From assembly GCF_018904615.1 (NCBI RefSeq), contig NZ_JADCNH010000031.1, forward strand, positions 1 to 47,179: a DNA stretch of 47,179 bases. Reading direction: 5' to 3'. The translations under genes were made by a program, and so were the position numbers. This DNA comes from Verticiella alkaliphila (GTDB taxonomy: Bacteria; Pseudomonadota; Gammaproteobacteria; Burkholderiales; Burkholderiaceae_B). The notes under the pieces were generated by a model that was given only the letters and a program-made list of their open reading frames with translations, ran no database searches and was not told the DNA's origin. Below are positions 8,991 to 17,401 of this stretch, piece after piece (positions within the stretch are counted from its first letter, which is position 1; every line of letters begins with the position of its first letter).

Positions 8991-11785
8991 CGTTTCTTCG
9001 CGAAGTCGCCCGCGAGCGAGGCGGTGAACTGGTCCGGCTTCAGGTACTTGCGTACGATCGCATTGACCTGGTCCGTCGTCAGCGCGGCGAGCTGCTCGTC
9101 GATCTTGGCCGACCACGCGAAGGTGCGGCCCGTGTCGAGATATCCCAGCCAGGCGTTGGCGAGTGCGCCATCCTGCGCGCGGGTGAGCCGGCGCTGATTG
9201 AGGAGGGCATCGACGCCCTCACGCACTTCTTCCTCGGTGAAACCCTCCTTCACGACACGGGCGAGCTCTTCGCGCAGCGCCGTCTCCAGACGTTCGCGGT
9301 TCTCGGGCGCATAGATGGCATACATCGTCCAGTCGCCGGATTTCTCGAACGACGAGGCGGTGAGCATGCTGCGCACGTCGTAGGAGAGACCTTCCTTCTC
9401 GCGGATGCGCGTCCACAGGCGCGAGGTCTCGGATTGGCCGAGCAGCGAATTGGCCAGGTAGAGCGCGACGAAGTCCGGATCGTCATCCTGCAGCGGCAGC
9501 GGCAGGCGGGCGATGTAGAAGGCATTGGCTTTGTCCGGCGTCTCGTTCACGAAGCGCGCGGGTTTGACGTCGCGATAGGGCGACGGAATGCGCTGCCAGG
9601 CGGGGGCCTGCTGCCAGCCCTCGACGCCCGCCACCAGCGCCTTCTGCACGGCGTCGGCATCGAAATCGCCCACTGCCGTGAAGTGGATGCGACCGGCGCC
9701 GTAGAACCAGCCATGGAACGCCACGAGCGGATCGCGCTGGATGCTCTCGACGTCCTTCAGCGATTCGTCGAACGAGGGCACGTAGCGCACGTCGTCCTTG
9801 GGCCACGGGTTGTCGTGGCGCGCCAGCGTGCGGGCGGCGATCTGGGTCGGGTCGGTCATGGCCGCGCGCAGGCCGGTCAGCAGGTTCCGGCGGTATTCCG
9901 TGACCTGCTCTTCCGGGAAATTGGCGTTGCGCAGGATCTGCAGCACGAGCGACACGACCTCGGGCAGGTTCTCGCGCGTGGTCGTGATCGCCACGCCCAC
10001 GTTGGTGCCGCTGCCATCGAAGCCCACTTCGGCGTTCAGCTGATCGAAGCGGTCCTGGATCTGCTGACGGCTGAGCTCGGGCGTGCCGCGATCGAGCAGC
10101 TCGGCCACGGTATCGGCCACCAGACGCTGGCCCTTCAACGATTCCACGTCACCGAATGCCAGCTGCAGCCGCGCCTGCACGCGGGCGCCGCGCGTGGCCT
10201 TGGGCAGCAGCGCGAGCGAGATCTGCCCGTTGGACAGTTCGAGGGTGCGCAGATCCGTGCGGGCGTCGATGTTGGCAGGCGTGGGGTCGAAGGCCTCGAC
10301 CTGCTGGAAGTCCGGATCGCCCTTGTAGTCCTTGAAGACGGCCTGCAAATCCACCGGCGTCGAGGCGGGGGCGCGCTGGGGCTGCTCGGTCGGAATGTAG
10401 CGGCCTTCGGTGCGGTTGCTGCGCACCAGCCACTGCTCGGCCACGCGCTGCACCTCAGGCAGCTTCAGGTCGCGGATGCGGTCGCGGCGCAGGAAGAAGA
10501 GGCGCCAGTCGCCCGCGGCGATGGCCTCGGAGAGCGCCACGCCCACGCGCTGCGGATCGCTGTAGGTCTGCTCCCAGTCGATCAGGAGCTTGGCCCGCGC
10601 GCGATCGAGCTCTTCCTGGGTCACCGGCGTCTGCACGGTGGTCTCCACCGTGTCGATCAGTGCCCAGAGCGCTTCGGATTGATCCATCGCGGCTTCGAGC
10701 TGGGCGCCGAACATGACCGTGCCCGGATCGTGCTGATCCAGCGAGAAGGCGAAGATGCTGCTCGCCTTACCCTCGGAGACGAGGTTGTGATAGAGCCTGC
10801 CCGAGGGCGTGTCGCCCATCACCACGGTCAGGGCTTCGGCCGCCACGGATTCGGGGCTGGCCGCCTGGGGCACGTGATAGAGCGCGGCCACGAGCGGCGT
10901 GCCGCCCGTGCGGCGCAGCGTGACGGTGCGCTCGCCATCCTGCACGGGCTCGACGGTGTAGAGGGGCGGCAGCACGCGCTCGGGGCGAGGAATGCGGCCA
11001 AAGTCGCGGGCGATGCCGGTGAGCGTCGTCTGCGGATCGAACTGGCCGGCCACGATCAGCACGGCGTTGTCCGGCTGGTAGTAGCGGCGGTAGAAGGCGC
11101 GCAGCTGCTCGATGTCCACGTTCTCCACGTCCGAACGCGCGCCGATCGTGCTCTTGCCGTAGTTGTGCCATTGGTAGGCGGCAGCCAGCATCTTCTGCAG
11201 CAGGATGCGGAACGGGTTGTTCTCGCCGCTTTCCATCTCGTTGCGCACCACCGTCATCTCGGTGTCGAGATCGCTGCGCAGGATCGTGGAATTGATCATC
11301 GCGTCGGCCTGCCAGCCCAGATACCACTGCAGGGTGTCAGGATTGGCGGCGAAGCTCGCGAAGTAGTTGGTGCGGTCCTGCGAGGTCGAGCCGTTCGCCC
11401 GCAGACCGCGGCGCGAGAACTCGCCCAGCGCATTGCGGGTGGTGAGCGTGCCCTTGAAGAGCATGTGCTCGAGCAGGTGCGCCATGCCCGTCTCGCCGTA
11501 GCTTTCGTGGCGCGAGCCCACGAGATACGTCATGTTGACGGTGGTGGTGGGCTTGGACTGATCCGGGACCAGCAGCACGCGCAGGCCGTTGGCGAGCACG
11601 TACTCCTGCACCCCTTCAACGGACGTGACCGACTTGACGCCTGAGGGCAGTCGCTGGGTGGCGGTACTGGCGGGGGCGGGATCGGCCGTGGGCGCTTCGC
11701 GCGCCTGGATCGACTGGGACACGAACGCCAGCGCGCTGAAGACGGTGGCGGCGGCGGCGGGGAAAAATCGGCGCAGATTCAGCAT
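8987..11785 (-). CDS. M16 family zinc metallopeptidase, exported, two-lobed
   Basis: A 932-residue pitrilysin/insulinase-like peptidase with a signal peptide (LRRFFPAAAATVFSALAFVSQSIQA), so it is probably periplasmic. The inverted zinc motif HLLEH gives ligands His103 and His107 and the catalytic Glu106. The third ligand, Glu183 in VVRNEMESGENNP, lies exactly 76 residues after His107, as in the family. The second half (from about residue 490) repeats the M16 fold without a zinc motif and includes the SRLWTRIREKEGLSYDV substrate-binding block, so one chain provides both active and inactive lobes. It forms an apparent operon with the downstream exported protein (ATGA overlap). The upstream VWA gene is 118 nt away. 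Confidence 0.95.
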   Translation of the reverse strand: MLNLRRFFPAAAATVFSALAFVSQSIQAREAPTADPAPASTATQRLPSGVKSVTSVEGVQEYVLANGLRVLLVPDQSKPTTTVNMTYLVGSRHESYGETGMAHLLEHMLFKGTLTTRNALGEFSRRGLRANGSTSQDRTNYFASFAANPDTLQWYLGWQADAMINSTILRSDLDTEMTVVRNEMESGENNPFRILLQKMLAAAYQWHNYGKSTIGARSDVENVDIEQLRAFYRRYYQPDNAVLIVAGQFDPQTTLTGIARDFGRIPRPERVLPPLYTVEPVQDGERTVTLRRTGGTPLVAALYHVPQAASPESVAAEALTVVMGDTPSGRLYHNLVSEGKASSIFAFSLDQHDPGTVMFGAQLEAAMDQSEALWALIDTVETTVQTPVTQEELDRARAKLLIDWEQTYSDPQRVGVALSEAIAAGDWRLFFLRRDRIRDLKLPEVQRVAEQWLVRSNRTEGRYIPTEQPQRAPASTPVDLQAVFKDYKGDPDFQQVEAFDPTPANIDARTDLRTLELSNGQISLALLPKATRGARVQARLQLAFGDVESLKGQRLVADTVAELLDRGTPELSRQQIQDRFDQLNAEVGFDGSGTNVGVAITTTRENLPEVVSLVLQILRNANFPEEQVTEYRRNLLTGLRAAMTDPTQIAARTLARHDNPWPKDDVRYVPSFDESLKDVESIQRDPLVAFHGWFYGAGRIHFTAVGDFDADAVQKALVAGVEGWQQAPAWQRIPSPYRDVKPARFVNETPDKANAFYIARLPLPLQDDDPDFVALYLANSLLGQSETSRLWTRIREKEGLSYDVRSMLTASSFEKSGDWTMYAIYAPENRERLETALREELARVVKEGFTEEEVREGVDALLNQRRLTRAQDGALANAWLGYLDTGRTFAWSAKIDEQLAALTTDQVNAIVRKYLKPDQFTASLAGDFAKKR

Positions 11786-11871
11786 GAGGTGGGCACGGAA
11801 GACTGGCGACGAAAACCGGCCCAGTGTATCGCACGCTACCTGGGCGGGTACTGCCGGCGGGTGAGAGCATC

Positions 11872-11897
11872 CAGGCGCGCCGCGCGGGGCGCGCCTG
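11872..11897 (-). terminator. Strong GC hairpin after the VWA gene (possible terminator)
   Basis: A perfect 10-bp inverted repeat CAGGCGCGCC (11872-11881) / GGCGCGCCTG (11888-11897) with a 6-nt loop begins 7 nt past the stop of the VWA gene on the minus strand. It is not followed by a T-run, so it may act as a weak, Rho-assisted terminator or as an mRNA 3'-end stabiliser before the M16 gene. Confidence 0.35.
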
Positions 11898-11903
11898 TCC
11901 TGC

Positions 11904-13073
11904 CTACTTGGAGAGCTGCCGCATGGCCTGCTCGATGCCGGCCACGGTGACGGGGTACATCCGGTTCTGCAGGATCTCGCGGATCATGGCGATGGACTGC
12001 CGGTACTGCCATAGCCCTTCGGGCTCGGGGTTGAGCCAGGTGAAATGCGGAAAGGTCGTGACCAGGCGCTGCAGCCACACCGCGCCGGGCTCGGCGTTGT
12101 GGTATTCCACAGAGCCGCCCGGCTGCGTGATCTCGTAAGGGCTCATCGTGGCGTCGCCCACGAAGATGAGGCGCCAATCCGGGTTGTACTTGCGCAGCAC
12201 CTCGGCGGTGGTGAACTTCTCCGTCTGGCGTCGCCGATTGCTCTTCCAGAGGAAGTCGTAGACGCAATTGTGGAAGTAGTACACCTCGAGATTCTTGAAC
12301 TCGCTGCGCGAGGCCGAGAAGAGTTCCTCGACGCGGCTGATGTGGTCGTCCATGCTGCCGCCCGCATCGAGCAGCATCAGCACCTTCACGGCGTTGTGCC
12401 GCTCGGGCACCATGCGGATGTCCAGATGCCCGGCGTTGCGCGCCGTGTGCGTGATGGTGTCGTCCAGGTCGAGCTCGAGCTCGGCGCCTTCACGGGCGAA
12501 GCGGCGCAGGCGGCGCAAGGCCACCTTGATGTTGCGCGTGCCGAGCTCCAGCGTGTCGTCGTAATCCTTGAACTGGCGCTCGTCCCACACCTTCACCGCG
12601 CTGCGGTTGCCGCCCGCGCCGCCCACGCGGATGCCTTCCGGGTGATAGCCGCTGTTGCCAAAGGGCGACGTGCCGCCCGTGCCGATCCACTTGTTGCCCC
12701 CGGCATGGCGTTCCGTCTGCTCGGCGAGCCGCTTCTTGAATTCCTCCATGAGCTTGTCCCAGCCGAGCTTTTCGATCTCGGCCTTCTGCTCCGGGGTGAG
12801 ATTGGCCTCGAAATTCTTCAGGAGCCAGTCGAGCGGAATCTCCTTGCCCGGGGGCAGGACGGTCTCGACGTTCTTGTAATAGCTCGCAAACGCCCGGTCG
12901 AAGCGATCGAAGTGGGCCTCGTTCTTGACCAGGATGAGCCGCGCGAGGTGGTAGAAATCATCGACGGAGGGCGGGATCACCTGGCGCTGCATGGCTTCGA
13001 GCAGCGTCAGGTACTCGCGCACCGAGACAGGTACCTGATGCGCGCGCACGTGGTTGAAGAAGTCGATGAGCAT
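11904..13073 (-). CDS. VWA-domain CoxE-like protein
   Basis: A 389-residue protein of the CoxE/YeaD-like von Willebrand factor A group that pairs with MoxR-type AAA+ ATPases. The N-terminal half is helical (MLIDFFNHVRAHQVPVSVREYL). A Gly-rich linker follows (NKWIGTGGTSPFGNSGYHPEG). The VWA domain begins near VKVLMLLDAGGSMDDH, where the metal-ion-dependent adhesion site reads D-x-G-x-S rather than the classic D-x-S-x-S. The region YYFHNCVYDFLW lies later in the domain. It starts 6 nt after the MoxR gene stop, an operon arrangement. Such pairs act in metal-cofactor insertion or complex remodelling; the client here is unknown. Confidence 0.9.
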   Translation of the reverse strand: MLIDFFNHVRAHQVPVSVREYLTLLEAMQRQVIPPSVDDFYHLARLILVKNEAHFDRFDRAFASYYKNVETVLPPGKEIPLDWLLKNFEANLTPEQKAEIEKLGWDKLMEEFKKRLAEQTERHAGGNKWIGTGGTSPFGNSGYHPEGIRVGGAGGNRSAVKVWDERQFKDYDDTLELGTRNIKVALRRLRRFAREGAELELDLDDTITHTARNAGHLDIRMVPERHNAVKVLMLLDAGGSMDDHISRVEELFSASRSEFKNLEVYYFHNCVYDFLWKSNRRRQTEKFTTAEVLRKYNPDWRLIFVGDATMSPYEITQPGGSVEYHNAEPGAVWLQRLVTTFPHFTWLNPEPEGLWQYRQSIAMIREILQNRMYPVTVAGIEQAMRQLSK

Positions 13074-13079
13074 GGGCGA

Positions 13080-13949
13080 TCACCCGCGACGGGAGCTGCG
13101 CGTCATGAAGAGGAGGCGCTCGAAGAGGTGCACGTCCTGCTCGTTCTTCAGGAGCGCGCCGTGCAGCGGCGGGATGGCCGCGTTGCTGTCCGTGTTGCGC
13201 AGCACCTCGGCCGGGATGTCTTCGGCCAAGAGCAGCTTGAGCCAGTCCAGCAGTTCGGAGGTGGACGGCTTCTTCTTCAGGCCGGGCACCTCGCGCATGC
13301 GCAGGAAGGCGTCGAGGGCGGCGGACACCAGATCACCCTTGAGATTCGGGTAGTGCACGGACACGATGTTCTGCAGCGTGTCGCGATCCGGGAACTTGAT
13401 GTAGTGGAAGAAGCAGCGGCGCAGGAAGGCGTCTGGCAGATCCTTCTCGTTGTTGGACGTGATGATGACGAGCGGGCGCTGCGTGGCGCGGATCGTCTGG
13501 CGCGTCTCGTACACATGGAATTCCATGCGGTCGAGCTCGCGCAAGAGATCGTTCGGGAACTCGATGTCGGCCTTGTCGATCTCGTCGATCAGGAGGACGA
13601 CCGGTTCCTTCGCCTCGAAGGCCTGCCAGAGCACGCCCTTGACGATGTAGTTCGCGATGTCGCGCACCTTCTCGTCGCCCAGCTGCGAATCGCGCAGGCG
13701 GGACACCGCATCGTATTCATAGAGGCCCTGATGGGCCTTCGTCGTGGACTTGATGTGCCACTGCAGCAGCGGGCGCCCCAGCGCGGCTGCCACTTCCTCG
13801 GCCAGCATGGTCTTGCCCGTGCCGGGCTCGCCCTTGATGAGGAGCGGCCGCTCCAGCGTCAACGCCGCATTCACGGCCAGGTTCAGGTCGTCGGTGGCAA
13901 CGTAGCGGTCGGTACCGGAAAAGCGCGGTGCGGCGGAGGGGCTCGTCAT
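13080..13949 (-). CDS. MoxR-family AAA+ ATPase
   Basis: A 289-residue MoxR/CoxD-like ATPase. Walker A GEPGTGKT, Walker B VVLLIDEIDKAD, and sensor 1 IITSNNEKDLPDAFLRRCFFHYIKFP are all present, followed by the small helical lid. ATG 13949 (MTSPSAAPRFSGTDRYVA) is preferred over an upstream ATG at 13988 because homologues of this type begin close to the FxGTxxYV motif. The tandem MoxR-VWA arrangement is the standard chaperone-like pair. It lies downstream (on the minus strand) of the Bug gene terminator, so it probably has its own promoter in 13950-14060, though I see no clear one. Confidence 0.93.
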   Translation of the reverse strand: MTSPSAAPRFSGTDRYVATDDLNLAVNAALTLERPLLIKGEPGTGKTMLAEEVAAALGRPLLQWHIKSTTKAHQGLYEYDAVSRLRDSQLGDEKVRDIANYIVKGVLWQAFEAKEPVVLLIDEIDKADIEFPNDLLRELDRMEFHVYETRQTIRATQRPLVIITSNNEKDLPDAFLRRCFFHYIKFPDRDTLQNIVSVHYPNLKGDLVSAALDAFLRMREVPGLKKKPSTSELLDWLKLLLAEDIPAEVLRNTDSNAAIPPLHGALLKNEQDVHLFERLLFMTRSSRRG

Positions 13950-14060
13950 GTCTCGGTTCGTTCTGGCAGTGTTTTGAAGGGATCTCACTAAGGATACTCC
14001 ACAACAAAGCGCGCCCGCGTGCCACCCCCCCTCGCTGCCTTCGGGGCAGGTCTGGCTGAC

Positions 14061-14085
14061 AAAAAAGCCCGCATCGCTGCGGGCT
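14061..14085 (-). terminator. Rho-independent terminator of the tautomerase-hydrolase-Bug operon
   Basis: Read on the minus strand, an 8-bp stem AGCCCGCA/TGCGGGCT with a 4-nt loop is followed by a run of six T. It begins about 24 nt after the Bug receptor stop codon. Confidence 0.9.
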
Positions 14086-14108
14086 CGGGGGGGCGTGACG
14101 CCGTGGCG

Positions 14109-15074
14109 CTATTCGGGCTGGATGCCGGCGGCTTCGATGACCTGGCGCCACTTGGCCAGTTCGCTGCGGCCGAAGGCGTCGAGTTCCTGCGGGGTGCTGA
14201 AGGCCACTTCCAGGCCCAGACCGTCCAGGCGCTCACGCACCTGCGGGTCCACGCTGACCTTCTGCATCGCCGCATTGATGCGGGCGATCACGTCCTCCGG
14301 GGTGCCCGTGGGCGCGTAGAGCGCGTACCAGGCAAGCAACTCGAAACCGGGGAAGGTGGCAGCAATCGGCGGCACGTCGGGCAGGGTACGCCAGGGTGTC
14401 TGCGAACTGATGCCCAGCGCCCGTACGGAGCCTGCGCGCACCTGCTGCAGACCCGTCACGATGTCGGTGAACATCACGTCCACGTGGCCGCCCATGACGT
14501 CGGACAGCCCTTGCGGGATGCTCTTGTAGGGGATGTGCAGCATGTCCACGCCGCCCGCATGCGCGAGCATGGCACCCGGCACCAGCGTGCCCGCGCTGCC
14601 GGACGCGTACGAGATCTTGCCGGGCTTCTGCTTGGCGAGATCGATCAGTTCCTTCACGGACTTCACGGGCAGGGCGTTGTTGGCCACGAGCAGCGCTGGC
14701 GTGTAGGCCACGCGGGCGATGGGAGCGAAATCCTTGATGGGGTCGTAGGTCAGGTGCTTCATGAGCGCAGGATTCGCGGCCTGCGTGGTCTGCGTCGTGA
14801 AGAAGAGGCTGTAGCCGTCGGCCGGTGCGCGTGCAGCCGCCTGCGCGGCGATCGCACCCTGGGCGCCGGCCTTGTTCTCGATGACCAGCGCCTGGCCGAG
14901 TTCGCGGCCGAGCGCCTCACCGATGACGCGGGCGGTCGCATCCACACCGCTGCCCGGACCGAAGGGCACGATGATGTTGATGGGCCGCGTGGGATAGTCG
15001 ACGGCCAGGGCCGTGCCGGCCAGTCCGAGGGACAGGCACAGGGCGGTGGCCGCGCGGCGCAGGGGGGCTTGCAT
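14109..15074 (-). CDS. Bug-family (TctC) periplasmic solute-binding protein
   Basis: A 321-residue periplasmic receptor of the tripartite tricarboxylate transporter family. It has a signal peptide (LRRAATALCLSLGLAGTALA) followed by the hallmark VDYPTRPINIIVPFGPGSGVDATAR. Later family blocks are VIENKAGAQGAIAAQ, DGYSLFFTTQTTQAANPALM, YDPIKDFAPIARV and HIPYKSIPQGLSDVMGGHVD. An SD-like GGAG precedes ATG 15074. No TctA/TctB membrane genes are nearby, so it is an orphan receptor, as is common in Burkholderiales. It is last in an apparent operon with a hydrolase and a tautomerase-like gene under a divergent LysR. The ligand is probably a small carboxylate, but that is inference. Confidence 0.95.
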   Translation of the reverse strand: MQAPLRRAATALCLSLGLAGTALAVDYPTRPINIIVPFGPGSGVDATARVIGEALGRELGQALVIENKAGAQGAIAAQAAARAPADGYSLFFTTQTTQAANPALMKHLTYDPIKDFAPIARVAYTPALLVANNALPVKSVKELIDLAKQKPGKISYASGSAGTLVPGAMLAHAGGVDMLHIPYKSIPQGLSDVMGGHVDVMFTDIVTGLQQVRAGSVRALGISSQTPWRTLPDVPPIAATFPGFELLAWYALYAPTGTPEDVIARINAAMQKVSVDPQVRERLDGLGLEVAFSTPQELDAFGRSELAKWRQVIEAAGIQPE

Positions 15075-15089
15075 GGGGTGTCTCCGTTT

Positions 15090-16067
15090 TTACTGTGAAG
15101 CGGCCGGCGCGGCGAGCGTCGCGTCCAGCCAGGTGAGAATGCGGGCGAGCACGTCGTCGCCGTTGCGGTCCATCATGAGAAAGTGCGTGTTGCCGCGCAC
15201 GCCGCTGGCCGGCAGATCCAGGATGTCGGCCATGCCGCCGTGCGTGCGCAGTTCGGCCAGGTAGCTGTCCACATTGGCGCGATAGGCTCGCCAGACGGGG
15301 TGGGCCTCGATGTTGTCGCCCCAGACGGTCAGATGTGGCGGGCCAGGGTGCGCCGGTGCGTCGGGGCAGCCCGAGGGCTCCACGGCAACGACCGCGCGGA
15401 TCGTGTCGGCGTGGCGCTGCGCCGCGCGCAGGGCGAAACCGCCGCCCTGGCTGTGCGCCATCAGGATGCAGGGGCCGACGTGCGCAAGCAGCGCGTCGTA
15501 GGCGTCGCTCGTCATGACCTCATGGCCGGCCCAGCGGGGCACCCACTGCATGGCAAAGGTATCGAAGCTCTCGAGCGGGAACTGCTGGCCTGCGAAGGCG
15601 CGACGCTGCGTGGGCTCGCTGTCGTAGCCGTCGGCGGGGCCGAGCCGGAACATGTCCCAGGCTTCATCGAGCGTGCGGAAAATGGGCGGCTCGGGATAGA
15701 TGGCGGGGAACATGGCCCAGGACGAGCGGCCGCGCTCGGGGGCATCGCACACGTAGACGTCGAAGCCATCCTCGAGCAGGCGCCAGAGCCAGCCCGGGCG
15801 TCCGTCCGGGGTGGTCTCCCAGTTGGCGCCGGTCATGCCGCCGCCATGCCAGAGGACGACGGGCAGGGCGTGGCGCGGTGCGGCGAGCCGGTAGGCCTGC
15901 ACGTACATCTGGCCCACCATGTGGTCGCCATTGGGGTCGACCGGGCGCGGTGCGCCATTCTGGGCGAGTCGGCGCAGCGGCACGGGCAGCCCGGTGACGC
16001 GGTGGCGACGGCCGCCGATGTGAAAGCTGTCGATGGCGCGCAGCGCGAGCGGAGAGGACGCGGGCAT
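15090..16067 (-). CDS. Alpha/beta-hydrolase (esterase-like)
   Basis: A 325-residue alpha/beta-fold hydrolase. The oxyanion-hole strand LPVVLWHGGGMTGANWE, the nucleophile elbow ILMAHSQGGGFAL (Ser in S-Q-G-G) and a late histidine in GNTHFLMMDRNGDDV are visible. No signal peptide is seen, so it is cytoplasmic. ATG 16067 is preferred because it shares one base with the tautomerase stop (TGATG), implying coupling; a GTG at 16082 is an alternative. The Bug receptor starts 15 nt downstream. With the adjacent tautomerase-like gene it suggests breakdown of an ester, lactone or ring-opened product, which is unproven. Confidence 0.85.
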   Translation of the reverse strand: MPASSPLALRAIDSFHIGGRRHRVTGLPVPLRRLAQNGAPRPVDPNGDHMVGQMYVQAYRLAAPRHALPVVLWHGGGMTGANWETTPDGRPGWLWRLLEDGFDVYVCDAPERGRSSWAMFPAIYPEPPIFRTLDEAWDMFRLGPADGYDSEPTQRRAFAGQQFPLESFDTFAMQWVPRWAGHEVMTSDAYDALLAHVGPCILMAHSQGGGFALRAAQRHADTIRAVVAVEPSGCPDAPAHPGPPHLTVWGDNIEAHPVWRAYRANVDSYLAELRTHGGMADILDLPASGVRGNTHFLMMDRNGDDVLARILTWLDATLAAPAASQ

Positions 16068-16390
16068 CAGTGACGCGCCCACAGGGTGGCGGGCTCGATC
16101 GCCATGCAGCGAATGCGCGGCGAGCAGCCGAAGGTGGTCTGCACGGCAGTGTCCAGCGCCTGCATGAAGCCCGCCATGGCCGTCGCGTCACGCGACTCGG
16201 CGGCGCGGTACAGCACTTCGACGTAGCTTGGGGCGCCTGTCACCACCTGGCTCGGCGTGACGTTGCATTGCACCTTGACGGGGTCGGCACCGAGCCAGTC
16301 CACACAGGCCTGGATGACCGCGGGCCCGAACTCGCCCTGGCGGGGCGCCGGGACCCGCTCGGCGGGGACGAAGACGTTGATCACAGGCAT
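16067..16390 (-). CDS. Tautomerase-superfamily-like protein
   Basis: A 107-residue protein beginning MPVINVFVP. Loss of the initiator Met would expose an N-terminal proline, the general base of 4-oxalocrotonate-tautomerase and CHMI-like enzymes. The rest shows the expected two beta-alpha units (ACVDWLGADPVKVQCNVTP; SYVEVLYRAAESRDATAMAGFMQAL). A GAGGTG element 6 nt before ATG 16390 supports the start. It is the first gene of the operon divergent from a LysR regulator 86 nt away. The superfamily call rests on the N-terminus and size; the exact reaction is unknown. Confidence 0.62.
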   Translation of the reverse strand: MPVINVFVPAERVPAPRQGEFGPAVIQACVDWLGADPVKVQCNVTPSQVVTGAPSYVEVLYRAAESRDATAMAGFMQALDTAVQTTFGCSPRIRCMAIEPATLWARH

Positions 16391-16476
16391 GCCGGCACCT
16401 CGAGGTAGACAAGGCCTGCATCATCCGTCCATGGCATTATGACGTCCAGTGCATTCTCTGCGATTATTGTTGAATC

Positions 16477-17367
16477 ATGCGCATCAATTCCGACGTGGCC
16501 GAGCTCAAGGCCTTCTGTGAGGTGATGGCGTCCGGTAGCTTCACGAAGGCCGCCGATGTGCTCGCCTTGTCCCCCTCGGCGCTGAGCCGCCGGATTGGCC
16601 GGCTCGAGGAGGCACTCGGCGGCCGGCTGCTGGAGCGCACGACGCGAGTGGTGACACCGACGCCACTCGGACGCAATCTGTACGCGCGGCTGGCGCCTGG
16701 CCTGGCAGGGCTATCCGCGTGCCTCGAGGAAACGGCACGGGAGGCGCGCGGCGAGGGCGGTTGCCTCGCGGTTGGCTGCGTGACCACCTTCGCCTATGCC
16801 GGTTTTCCGCGCGTGCTGGCACGGTTTCGCGAAGCGTTCCCGGATCTGCGGGTGGATCTGCGGGACGATACGGGCGTGCGGGTGCTGGATGCCGTGCGCC
16901 TGCGCGAGGTGACCTTCGGTGTCACCGTGATGGGCGAAGATGACCCGGCTTTGCACGCCGTGTGCGTGCGCGATGATCCCTATGTGCTCGCCTGCACGCC
17001 GGATCACCCGCTGGCAGACTTGCCGCAGATGACATGGGCGGAGCTGCGCGCCCACCGCGTGTTGGGCCTGCGCCGCACCAGTGCGAACCGCCTGCAGATC
17101 GATGCCGTGCTTGCCCAGCATGGCATCGGCGTGCCCTGGCACGACGAAGTGGAGCACCTGTCCTCGATGATCGGCTTTCTGCAGCAGGGATCCTGGATCG
17201 GCGTGTTGCCCAGTCTTGCGCTGCAGGCAAGTCGCAATCTCGTGGCGATTCCGCTGGAGGCGCCGCGCATCGCCCGCCGTCTGTGCCTCGTGCGGCGCAA
17301 CGACACGGCGCTGAGCTTCCCGGCCGCACGGCTATGGGAGGCGATCGCGCGGGAGGCCGCGGGCTAG
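16477..17367 (+). CDS. LysR-family transcriptional regulator (module 1)
   Basis: A 296-residue LysR regulator. The N-terminal winged helix-turn-helix is plain (LKAFCEVMASGSFTKAADVLALSPSALSRRIGRLEEALG, with the LLERTTR..TPTPLG hinge). The C-terminal effector domain has two alpha/beta lobes, with ATTFAYAGFPRVLARFREAFPDL-type beginnings and WIGVLPSLALQ near the end. It is transcribed away from the tautomerase-hydrolase-Bug genes, the classic arrangement for a LysR that activates its divergent neighbours in response to a pathway intermediate. A weak TGG-N11-CCA inverted repeat lies at 16432-16448, in the shared 86-nt intergenic region. Confidence 0.94.
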   Translation: MRINSDVAELKAFCEVMASGSFTKAADVLALSPSALSRRIGRLEEALGGRLLERTTRVVTPTPLGRNLYARLAPGLAGLSACLEETAREARGEGGCLAVGCVTTFAYAGFPRVLARFREAFPDLRVDLRDDTGVRVLDAVRLREVTFGVTVMGEDDPALHAVCVRDDPYVLACTPDHPLADLPQMTWAELRAHRVLGLRRTSANRLQIDAVLAQHGIGVPWHDEVEHLSSMIGFLQQGSWIGVLPSLALQASRNLVAIPLEAPRIARRLCLVRRNDTALSFPAARLWEAIAREAAG

Positions 17368-17401
17368 GGCGTGTCGGTGGCGCGAGGCCGCGGCCTGGGT
17401 G

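Noticed and set aside
9434-11644. A 736-codon open frame opposite the M16 peptidase
   Set aside because: Antisense shadow with low-complexity Arg/Val/His/Gly composition and no recognisable motif.
12045-13991. A 648-codon open frame opposite the MoxR-VWA pair
   Set aside because: It crosses two well-supported genes and has no family features.
16432-16448. TGG-N11-CCA repeat as the LysR site of module 1
   Set aside because: Three-base arms are too short to distinguish from chance; mentioned only in the LysR entry.
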